Positions 14,861-20,382 of a stretch of DNA of 20,382 nt are shown here, one piece after another. Source of the DNA: a virus; the IMG/VR virus record IMGVR_UViG_3300009194_000059, positions 1-20,382 of that record; one strand, written 5' to 3'. Position numbers and translations under genes: made by a program. The notes beneath the pieces are model-generated. The model ran no database searches and had not been told where the DNA came from. It saw only the letters and a list, made by a program, of their open reading frames with translations. Position 1 is the first letter of the stretch. Every line of letters begins with the position of its first letter.

Positions 14861-16871
14861 AAATAAATCAATCGTTGACAGGTTTAGCGCTACACAAGTA
14901 GAGTTAGCCAAGTACGTTAAAATCGAGCCTATTGAGTTTGAAGATAGGAAGGGATGGGTGGCTTATGGTGAAGGAAATCATTTCCCACAATACTTGATTG
15001 AACTATATAACACTTCGCCTGTTCACGGTGCGCTCGTAAATAGTATTGCGTTTATGATAGCAGGTAAAGAATTTACTGCTGCATCACAAGTTACCTTGCG
15101 CGAGATTCAACGATTGAAGTTAGATAAGGTATTGCATTCAACTGCACTTGATTTAAAGTTACACGGAGGCTTTTATTGGGAGGTAATTTGGTCAATGGAT
15201 AGAAGCACCATTGCACAAATAAACCACTTGCCATATGAGAACTGTCGTTTGGCTTGTTCCGATGATAACGATGATGTTACTGGCGTTTGGTATTCACGCG
15301 ATTGGTCGGATACAAGAAAGAAGAAAAACAACCCTCATTACATTCCATTATTTGACATAAATACCAAAGACGAAAACCCGAAACAAGTGATGTTTCAGCA
15401 TTCGATGATGGTTGGAAGTGAGTATTATCCGAAGCCTGACTACATCGGTGCTATCAATGAGATTGAGAAATTAAGACAATTAAGCGAATACCAAGTTAAC
15501 TTAATTTTAAATGGTTTCTTTCCTTCGTTAATTGCATCATTTAACAACGGAATACCTACGTTAGAGGAACAAAGAATGATAAAACAACAACTGCAAATGA
15601 GCATTCAAGGTGCTGAAAATGCAGGAAAGGTATTGACATTCTTTAACGAGGAACGTGACCGAGGTGTAGAGTTCACCGCATTTCCTGTAGCAGATATGGA
15701 CAAGCAATTTGAATCGCTTGTAACCCCTGCTATTGAGCAAATTTTGGTAAGTCACCGCGTTACTTCACCGCTTCTTTTTGGTGTGCGTGATGGTGGCGGT
15801 TTGGGTAGCAATACCGATGAAATGAAAACTGCATTTCGTTTGTTTTCAAAGCAAGTAATTGATCCATTCCAACGCATCATTTGTGATGGTGTAGATATGT
15901 TATTACGTGCTATCGGAGTTCCACAAGGTGCTGAAATTGTAGAGAATGATTTGTTTGAAGAAGATGTTGTTATAAATGGCAACGTAGCGCCAAGCCAAGA
16001 TATCGCAAGTCAGGCATTGAATGGAGCGCAGATTTCTTCTTTACTTGAAATTATTACGAAAACAACTGCAAATGTATTGACTTCAACAAGTGCGAAGGCT
16101 ATAACTAAAGCGGCTTTCCCGATGCTATCGGATGTTGAAATCAATAACATTTTTGATAACTTAAGTAGTGTTAACTTACAACCTACGGATGTGTTGCAAT
16201 CATCCGAAAAAAAAAAAGTTAAGCACGAACACAAAGAAGTTTCTAAAGTCTGCTGTTCATCAAGCGATGATTTCACGGATGAAGAAGGAAAGCAATTTCT
16301 AAAACAACTTGCTGAATGTGGTGAGTTGATTGATTTAGAAGAATGGGAATTAGTAGAAGAATGTGAAGTTGACAATTATGACAACGAAGAACAATTTACC
16401 AAAGTAAATCAAGGTCTTGAAACATATGCTGACCCAGACCAAAAGAGTAAATTAGACGCAGGACTTTACAAGGTGCGTTATAGATATTCCACTTGGATAA
16501 GTGAAAAGTCACGCGAGTTTTGTCGTGAAATGGTGAGACTTTCAAAAGGTGGCATTGTTTGGAGATACGAGGACATCCAAGAAATGAGTGCTGCAGGTGT
16601 TAATGGACAATTCGCAGAGCGAGGTAAGAGTAGTTATAATTTGTTCCGCTATTGTGGGGGGGTTAATTGCCATCATGCTTGGATGCGTGCCATTTACAAA
16701 CGTAAAAGACAGGGCGGTAAGTTCTTACCTAATGAAGGAATGGATAATGAGGTAAAGATTGCGGTTAGAAAAGCAGAAGCAGAAGGATTCTCACCAATGG
16801 ATAGAACCGTTGGTTATGATGATGCAAAAACACCGATGATTAAACGACCAAACGGAGGAAGATTAAACTAA
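14853..16871 (+). CDS. Portal protein with extra C-terminal head-protein-like domain
   Basis: The portal forms the ring at the capsid vertex through which DNA enters and leaves. This 672-residue version is longer than the usual 400-500. Residues 1-450 look like the portal core: GWVAYGEGNHFPQYLIELYN (about 29-48), SPVHGALVNSIAFMIAGKEF, then HLPYENCRLACSDDN, and later SHRVTSPLLFGVRDGGGLGSN (about 304-324). A Lys-rich linker (452-460), encoded by an A11 run, leads to an acidic region and a C-terminal domain (about 535-640). That domain has FCREM (C557), VWRYEDIQEMSAAGVN and GGVNCHHAW (C606, H607, H608). This pattern recalls the Mu F / SPP1 gp7 minor head family. Slippage in the A11 run would end the protein at residue 456. 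Confidence 0.82.
   Translation: MDKNKSIVDRFSATQVELAKYVKIEPIEFEDRKGWVAYGEGNHFPQYLIELYNTSPVHGALVNSIAFMIAGKEFTAASQVTLREIQRLKLDKVLHSTALDLKLHGGFYWEVIWSMDRSTIAQINHLPYENCRLACSDDNDDVTGVWYSRDWSDTRKKKNNPHYIPLFDINTKDENPKQVMFQHSMMVGSEYYPKPDYIGAINEIEKLRQLSEYQVNLILNGFFPSLIASFNNGIPTLEEQRMIKQQLQMSIQGAENAGKVLTFFNEERDRGVEFTAFPVADMDKQFESLVTPAIEQILVSHRVTSPLLFGVRDGGGLGSNTDEMKTAFRLFSKQVIDPFQRIICDGVDMLLRAIGVPQGAEIVENDLFEEDVVINGNVAPSQDIASQALNGAQISSLLEIITKTTANVLTSTSAKAITKAAFPMLSDVEINNIFDNLSSVNLQPTDVLQSSEKKKVKHEHKEVSKVCCSSSDDFTDEEGKQFLKQLAECGELIDLEEWELVEECEVDNYDNEEQFTKVNQGLETYADPDQKSKLDAGLYKVRYRYSTWISEKSREFCREMVRLSKGGIVWRYEDIQEMSAAGVNGQFAERGKSSYNLFRYCGGVNCHHAWMRAIYKRKRQGGKFLPNEGMDNEVKIAVRKAEAEGFSPMDRTVGYDDAKTPMIKRPNGGRLN
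16207..16217 (+). repeat. A11 homopolymer in portal linker
   Basis: Eleven A residues give the codons GAA AAA AAA AAA GTT. A -1 shift reads AGT then TAA at 16220-16222, so it stops at once. A +1 shift stops about 25 codons on. Either event yields a core-only portal. It may be a slippage site or just a low-complexity linker. Confidence 0.6.
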
Positions 16872-16885
16872 AAAAATTGTAAAAT

Positions 16886-17461
16886 ATGGCAATCCCACAA
16901 GAAATACTTTTGATAAATGAGGAACTTTTAAAGAAGTATACTCCATTAACCGATGCAGTTGATCCAAACATTATTCGTCCATGTATTTACGTGGCTCAAG
17001 ATATGTATCTACAAAACTTTTTAGGTACTAATTTGACCAATAAATTGAAGGATGATGTTGCTAATGGCACTTTAGAGAACCAGTATGCAACATTGCTCAA
17101 TGATTACGTGATTAAATTGCTTATTTGGTGGGTTATGGTTGAACTTTACCCCTCGTTATTGTATAAGCACGATAATGGAAACTTGGTAAGTAGACAAAGC
17201 GAAGACACAACTCCTGTAACAAAGGGAGAGATGGAATCTTTGAAAGAGAAAGCGCGTGAGAATGCACGTTTCTACACCAAGCGAATGGTTGATTATTTGC
17301 GTTTTAATACAAATCTTTTCCCCGAATATACCAACAATACGGACAACAATATCTTTCCTGATATGAATCCGTACGGCAAGAGTAACTTTTTAGTAAGTGA
17401 TAGTTATAAAACACAACGACACAAATGGTCAATTCAAAACTTCCTACCTCCTACGTACTAA
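16886..17461 (+). CDS. Head-tail connector protein (DUF6712-like)
   Basis: This 191-residue protein has the layout of head-tail connector (adaptor) proteins that dock under the portal. It starts ILLINEELLKKYTPLTDAVDPNIIRPCIYVAQDMYLQNFLGTNL in the order expected: a start strand, then two helices ending in a LGT loop. Helices with LLIWWVMVELYPSLLYKHDNG and MESLKEKARENARFYTKRMV follow. The opening LI.EE.LKKYT.L...D and aqd.Yiq..LGT are typical of the Bacteroidota family DUF6712, as recalled. It directly follows the portal with a 14-base A-rich spacer, which strengthens the connector role. A 35-residue frame overlaps its 3' end. Confidence 0.75.
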   Translation: MAIPQEILLINEELLKKYTPLTDAVDPNIIRPCIYVAQDMYLQNFLGTNLTNKLKDDVANGTLENQYATLLNDYVIKLLIWWVMVELYPSLLYKHDNGNLVSRQSEDTTPVTKGEMESLKEKARENARFYTKRMVDYLRFNTNLFPEYTNNTDNNIFPDMNPYGKSNFLVSDSYKTQRHKWSIQNFLPPTY

Positions 17462-17532
17462 AGCGAGAGCAGTACGAAAAGATGCTGAAAATTTATCTTA
17501 AAAAACAACAAGCAAAAGTAAAAAAGAGTTGA
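17425..17532 (+). CDS. 35-residue basic peptide
   Basis: A short frame starts inside the 3' end of the connector gene and its TGA overlaps a possible TTG start of the holin gene. The peptide begins MVNSKLPTSYVLKREQYEKM and ends Lys-rich, with about 11 Lys or Arg in 35 residues. It fills what would otherwise be a 67-base gap. It has no membrane segment. Only its placement and overlap style support it. Confidence 0.4.
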   Translation: MVNSKLPTSYVLKREQYEKMLKIYLKKQQAKVKKS

Positions 17533-17540
17533 AAGAGTTG

Positions 17541-17954
17541 ATGTTTTTGAAAGGTAAGATTTGGTTTTTAGCAGGTCTTGCGGTATTCCTACCCATTAAG
17601 GAACTGATGTTAACCATTGGCTTCCTTGTTGGTGCGGATATGATAGTTGGCATATGGAAGGCTTTAAAACTAAAGCAAAGAATTAGGTCGCGCAGGATGT
17701 CCGATACTATCACGAAATTGTTGTTGTATCAAATCGCAATAATGAGCGGGTTCTTAATTGAATCGTTTATTATTAGTGAACTTATACCAATTACCAAATT
17801 GGTTGCAACCGTTATCGCAGTAATTGAATTTAAGTCAATCATTGAATCGATTGAATCGGTTACTGGCAAAGACCTTTGGAGTAGAATTAAAACTATTATA
17901 GGTAGAAAAAGCGAAGACATAACCGATGCAATGACCGATGGAAAAAATAAGTAA
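17541..17954 (+). CDS. Phage holin
   Basis: This about 137-residue membrane protein is a holin of the large toxin-secretion/phage-lysis family. It should pierce the inner membrane to release or activate the endolysin. Hydrophobic segments are visible at about 6-22 (IWFLAGLAVFLPIKELM), 24-38 (TIGFLVGADMIVGIW), 62-80 (LLLYQIAIMSGFLIESFII) and 84-102 (LIPITKLVATVIAVIEFKS). A basic turn, KLKQRIRSRRMSD, lies between the second and third. The C-terminus is charged and soluble. The ATG at 17541 is used; a TTG at 17529 would add four residues and overlap the preceding short frame. The endolysin gene starts 17 bases before its stop, a classic lysis pair arrangement. Confidence 0.78.
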   Translation: MFLKGKIWFLAGLAVFLPIKELMLTIGFLVGADMIVGIWKALKLKQRIRSRRMSDTITKLLLYQIAIMSGFLIESFIISELIPITKLVATVIAVIEFKSIIESIESVTGKDLWSRIKTIIGRKSEDITDAMTDGKNK

Positions 17955-18399
17955 ATATGTGACCTATCAAGAAGTCACAAAGAGCAATCAAGCGACTGCG
18001 TTAAAGTTGGCTAACATTCCAAACGCAGAACAATTAAATAACTTACGTTTGGTATGTACTAAAATCTTTGATCCATTACGCGAACATTTTGGAATACCCA
18101 TTGGTATAAGTAGTGGGTTTAGGTCGGTTGAATTAAATGCCAAAATCGGAGGTTCTAAATCATCACAACATTGTCAAGGCAAGGCGTTGGATATTGATGG
18201 TGACATCTTCGGTGGTATAAGTAACAAATTAATTTTTGAATATATAAGAAAAAGTTGTAATTTCGACCAACTCATTTGGGAGTTTGGAAGTGAGAATCAT
18301 CCCGACTGGGTTCACGTAAGTTACAACGAGGGAAAGAACAGAGGTCAAGTTTTACGTGCGGTTAAAATTGGCGGCAAAACTGTTTACCAACCTTTCTAA
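17938..18399 (+). CDS. M15-family peptidase endolysin
   Basis: This 153-residue protein is a zinc D-alanyl-D-alanine-type peptidase of family M15 (M15_3-like), which cuts the peptide crosslinks of peptidoglycan. Key residues are in place: GISSGFRS (about 56-63), the SSQHCQGKALDID signature giving H78 and D85 as zinc ligands, E115 as likely catalytic base within LIWEFG, and WVHVS giving H126. It is full length for a single-domain endolysin and has no cell-wall-binding domain. There is no signal peptide, so export depends on the overlapping upstream holin. The phosphoesterase gene follows within 3 bases. Confidence 0.88.
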   Translation: MEKISKYVTYQEVTKSNQATALKLANIPNAEQLNNLRLVCTKIFDPLREHFGIPIGISSGFRSVELNAKIGGSKSSQHCQGKALDIDGDIFGGISNKLIFEYIRKSCNFDQLIWEFGSENHPDWVHVSYNEGKNRGQVLRAVKIGGKTVYQPF

Positions 18400-18401
18400 A
18401 T

Positions 18402-19388
18402 ATGGCTCAAGAATCAGCAAAAACAAAGTTAGCGCGTGAAGTTCGCGCGAAGTTTCCCAACACTCCAACGTTGACCCTCGCAAAGAAGTTAAGCAAAGAA
18501 CATTTCGAAACTTTTTTAGGTGTTGAGGATGCGCGTGATACATTACGCAGGATTGAAGGAAAGAATGGTAATACACCAAAAGACAAATCTTTGGTAATGG
18601 AAAAAGAAAGACCAAAGAACCCATTTAAATTACCAAAGTCATACGCGAAAGGTCGCAAACATATTGATGTAAAAGGCAAAAAGATTCTTATCCTATCGGA
18701 TGTGCATATTCCTTACCACGATATTGATGCGTTATCAGTTGCGATTGAAACGGGATTGAGCGAAGGAGTTGATACGGTTATCCTAAATGGTGATGCGCTC
18801 GATTGTCATATGATAAGTGACTTTGTTAAGGATCCGAAGAAACGCAAATTCAAGGATGAATTGTACGCAATGCGAACATTTGTTTATGAGTTAAGACAAA
18901 CGTTTCCAAATGCAGAGATAATATACAAAGAAGGTAACCACGAAGAAAGGTATTGGAGATATATGCGCGTTAAAGCGCCTGAACTATTCGACATTGATGC
19001 GTTTGATTTCGCAAGTCTTTGCCACTTGGATAAGTACGATATCAAATGGATTGAGGGAAAGAACAAGATTAACATTGGTGGGTTGTCTTTATTTCACGGT
19101 CACGAGTTCGGTAAGCAATTCTTACCAAGTGTTAACGTGGCGCGTGGGTTGTTTTTAAAGACAAAAGCAAATGCGATGTGTGGACATCATCATCAAACTG
19201 CGGAACATACCGAAAGAGATGTTAATGGTAAGGTTATTACTTGTTGGGGCGTGGGTTGTTTGAGTGAGTTATCCCCCGATTATAACCCCTATTCAAAATA
19301 CAATCACGGATTTGCAATTATAACCAGAGGCAATGGAAAAGAATTTCACGTTAAGAATTATCGCGTTAATGACGGTCGCATTTATTAG
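18402..19388 (+). CDS. Calcineurin-like metallophosphoesterase
   Basis: This 328-residue protein has all motifs of a two-metal phosphoesterase: D100-x-H102 (ILSDVHIP), GD-x-x-D at 130-134 (NGDALD), GNHE at 178-181, H232-G-H234 and GHHH at 261-264. Such enzymes act on phosphoesters of nucleotides, DNA or proteins; the substrate here is unknown. The first 55 residues, with VRAKFPNTPTLTLAKKLSKE, form a helical extension that resembles a small helix-turn-helix-like domain and is followed by a Lys-rich linker, suggesting nucleic acid contact. It sits inside the lysis region, 3 bases after the endolysin and overlapping the first spanin-like gene by 56 bases. Placement among late genes hints at action late in infection, which is inference. 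Confidence 0.88.
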   Translation: MAQESAKTKLAREVRAKFPNTPTLTLAKKLSKEHFETFLGVEDARDTLRRIEGKNGNTPKDKSLVMEKERPKNPFKLPKSYAKGRKHIDVKGKKILILSDVHIPYHDIDALSVAIETGLSEGVDTVILNGDALDCHMISDFVKDPKKRKFKDELYAMRTFVYELRQTFPNAEIIYKEGNHEERYWRYMRVKAPELFDIDAFDFASLCHLDKYDIKWIEGKNKINIGGLSLFHGHEFGKQFLPSVNVARGLFLKTKANAMCGHHHQTAEHTERDVNGKVITCWGVGCLSELSPDYNPYSKYNHGFAIITRGNGKEFHVKNYRVNDGRIY

Positions 19389-19641
19389 CGGCTTGTGTTG
19401 TAATTTTTGGAAAAATTCAGGCAAATCAAACAGGGTACAAATTGTAACCCTTTCGGATACTGTTGTTGTATTAAAGGCAACCATTGACACTTTGGAAGTG
19501 CAACGGATCAAAACCAAAACGATTTATGATAAACAAATTGATACTATTTATTTGCTTGATAGCGTTGCCATTGATAGCGCATACACAAAAGCAATCAACA
19601 GGCTTGAGCAACTCGAAGGCTCTGGATTCTTTAAGCATTGA
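19333..19641 (+). CDS. Spanin-like inner-membrane protein (i-spanin candidate)
   Basis: This 102-residue protein starts within the phosphoesterase gene. It has one N-terminal membrane segment (about residues 7-24, LRIIALMTVAFISGLCC) followed by a periplasmic-type segment rich in Thr, Asp and Ile with coiled-coil potential (VVVLKATIDTLEVQRIKTKT). Its place after holin and endolysin fits an inner-membrane spanin, which links to an outer-membrane partner to disrupt the outer membrane at the end of lysis. C23-C24 follow Leu, so a lipoprotein signal is not well matched. The next gene begins inside it in another frame, as in the Rz/Rz1 pair. Sequence similarity to known spanins is not claimed. Confidence 0.6.
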   Translation: MEKNFTLRIIALMTVAFISGLCCNFWKNSGKSNRVQIVTLSDTVVVLKATIDTLEVQRIKTKTIYDKQIDTIYLLDSVAIDSAYTKAINRLEQLEGSGFFKH

Positions 19642-19903
19642 AAGAAGGCTTGTTATATTAGGTGTAAAGTCACTTGATTACTACATTCATTTAAACGACA
19701 TCAATAGTCGTATTATCCGTACACAAAGTGAGGTTATTGTCTATAATGAATCGTATATCGGACAATTACAGGCTGATTTGTCCCATTTAAAACAAGTTAA
19801 TGAAGTTGAGATAGGGCACAAAAAAAAGTGGCGAAAAGCCACTCTTTATTCATTGTCGTTTAATGCTATTTTTTTAGCGACATTATACGTTTTAAGTAAA
19901 TAG
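19526..19903 (+). CDS. Second spanin-like protein with signal peptide and C-terminal anchor
   Basis: From the internal ATG at 19526 this is a 125-residue protein; upstream in-frame codons to 19484 start with TTG and lack a signal-like sequence. It has a signal peptide (MINKLILFICLIALPLIAHTQ), a helical middle likely to coil (about 37-98) and a C-terminal membrane helix (about 107-123, LYSLSFNAIFLATLYVL) after a KKKWRK basic cluster. It overlaps the previous gene by 116 bases in a different frame. The lack of a lipobox Cys argues against a classical o-spanin or u-spanin lipoprotein. The end-anchored periplasmic design fits a Bacteroidota-type lysis accessory protein. Its 3' end carries a terminator for the opposite strand and overlaps a convergent gene by 38 bases. 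Confidence 0.6.
   Translation: MINKLILFICLIALPLIAHTQKQSTGLSNSKALDSLSIERRLVILGVKSLDYYIHLNDINSRIIRTQSEVIVYNESYIGQLQADLSHLKQVNEVEIGHKKKWRKATLYSLSFNAIFLATLYVLSK
19820..19843 (-). terminator. Terminator of the minus-strand genes, inside a plus-strand gene
   Basis: On the minus strand, AGTGGC pairs with GCCACT around a TTTTC loop and is followed by seven T residues (complement of 19826-19820). It lies 22 bases past the stop of the minus-strand gene ending at 19866. On the plus strand the same stem is followed by CTTTATT, so weaker bidirectional activity is possible. Confidence 0.72.
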
Positions 19904-20078
19904 CCATATCTAAAGCTTCCTCATACGCGTGATGAAGCCATTCTTTTTCTGAAAGATTAGCCTTATCAACCGTTGTTCCGTACTTCGCACGTCCCATTTT
20001 CTCGCGTGAGATTAAATCAGTGATGACTTCTTTGTAGACATCGCTTTGGCAATTGTCGAAATCGTGTGTTATATTCAT
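19866..20078 (-). CDS. Small conserved phage protein, possible MazG-like helix
   Basis: This 70-residue protein starts MNITHDFDN at an ATG overlapping the stop of the gene before it (ATGA), which fixes the start over an upstream in-frame ATC-type extension. It contains REKMGRAKYGTTVDKA (about 24-39) and then EWLHHAYEEALDMAIYLKRI (about 46-65). The phrase GRAKYGTT..D..L...EWL.hayEE.LD.a.YLkr is common in many phages, usually unannotated or called an NTP pyrophosphohydrolase-like protein because EE-x-x-D-x-x-x-Y resembles MazG helices. The reaction is unproven. It converges with the last plus-strand gene, overlapping it by 38 bases. Confidence 0.65.
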   Translation of the reverse strand: MNITHDFDNCQSDVYKEVITDLISREKMGRAKYGTTVDKANLSEKEWLHHAYEEALDMAIYLKRIMSLKK

Positions 20079-20380
20079 TGTTCTCTTTTTTTTAATCCTA
20101 TTGACCAAAGATAAGCATCAACTTCTTCGGGCATACTTTCCATTTTATTTTTTAATTCAGTAAAATACTCACGATTGGAATCATCGCATTTTTCTAAAAT
20201 TGAACCGCTTAATGTTTGAAGAATTACGTATTGTTTAGATTCAGCCTCAAATTTTTCCATTGATATTAACTGATGACCGCTTAATAATTGAAACACTACA
20301 AATTTTTGAATTTCGGCGGTATAAACATAATCATCCCAGTCTTTCTTTTTTTCAATTTTGATATTGTCAAATTGAATCAA
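20075..20380 (-). CDS. Unknown protein, possibly cut by window edge
   Basis: This frame gives 101 residues from a TTG codon at the very edge of the window; the frame stays open to the boundary, so the true start may lie outside. The protein is mainly charged and helical with two similar segments, FVVFQLLSGHQL (about 27-38) and YVILQTLSGSIL (about 51-62), which look like a short internal duplication. The C-terminus ends with Lys/Arg. No known motif is visible. Its stop overlaps the next start (ATGA), so the two minus-strand genes form an operon pointing into the structural region. Confidence 0.55.
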   Translation of the reverse strand: MIQFDNIKIEKKKDWDDYVYTAEIQKFVVFQLLSGHQLISMEKFEAESKQYVILQTLSGSILEKCDDSNREYFTELKNKMESMPEEVDAYLWSIGLKKREQ

Positions 20381-20382
20381 AT

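Noticed and set aside
16010-16375. 121-codon minus-strand frame opposite the portal linker
   Set aside because: Ser-rich shadow of the acidic Glu/Asp linker codons of the portal; no start context or partner gene.
16656-16662. G7 run in the portal C-terminal domain as a second slippage site
   Set aside because: It falls within a conserved GGxNC motif whose Gly codons explain the run; nothing suggests a useful shifted product.
1-20382. Prophage signs, CRISPR arrays, tRNA genes or defence systems
   Set aside because: No regularly spaced repeats, cloverleaf-like sequence, integrase, attachment repeat or defence gene was seen on either strand.

Overview
The window is one continuous stretch of a tailed double-stranded DNA phage (siphovirus type), most likely infecting a member of the Bacteroidota. 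The host guess rests on four things. Two sites fit the Bacteroidota sigma-factor pattern TAnnTTTG, one with TTG exactly 19 bases upstream. Start codons follow A-rich leaders rather than Shine-Dalgarno sequences. One signal peptide ends in the A-x-T-Q style common in that phylum. Nearly every structural protein belongs to a family I recognise from Bacteroidota phages. The DNA is AT-rich. No integrase, attachment site, tRNA, rRNA, CRISPR array or insertion sequence was seen. No stretch longer than about 200 bases lacks a gene.

Layout, plus strand. 1-1700: a promoter -7 element, then small tightly overlapping genes: a conserved unknown, a MazG-like pyrophosphohydrolase, a probable small terminase or DNA-binding protein, and three small unknowns. 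1688-2427: a tail assembly chaperone with an apparent -1 frameshift (G and G-T forms). 2449-9787: a possible tail-completion protein, a fibre-like protein, a small unknown, an HK97 gp10-like neck protein and two large tail-tip proteins. 9780-9956: a 58-residue membrane protein. 9957-11525: the tape measure. 11525-14434: XkdF-like prohead protease, a block of RNA hairpins, scaffold-like protein, major capsid protein and probable tail tube protein. 14437-17461: an internal promoter, an intragenic terminator, a small unknown, a portal with an extra C-terminal domain and a head-tail connector. 17425-19903: lysis region with a small basic peptide, holin, M15 endolysin, a calcineurin-like phosphoesterase and two overlapping spanin-like genes. 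Minus strand, 19866-20380: two small genes converge on the spanin genes and share a terminator lying inside the last one.

Together these genes make the virion and release it. The order is unusual: tail genes come before head genes, the tail chaperone is 7.5 kb from the tape measure, and no large terminase is present in the window. The most interesting signals are the T9 frameshift site in the chaperone gene, an A11 run in the portal gene where slippage would give a normal-length portal, tandem hairpins between protease and scaffold, terminators buried in coding sequence, and several membrane or basic micro-proteins of fewer than 60 residues. Family names come from recognition of motifs; no database search was run.
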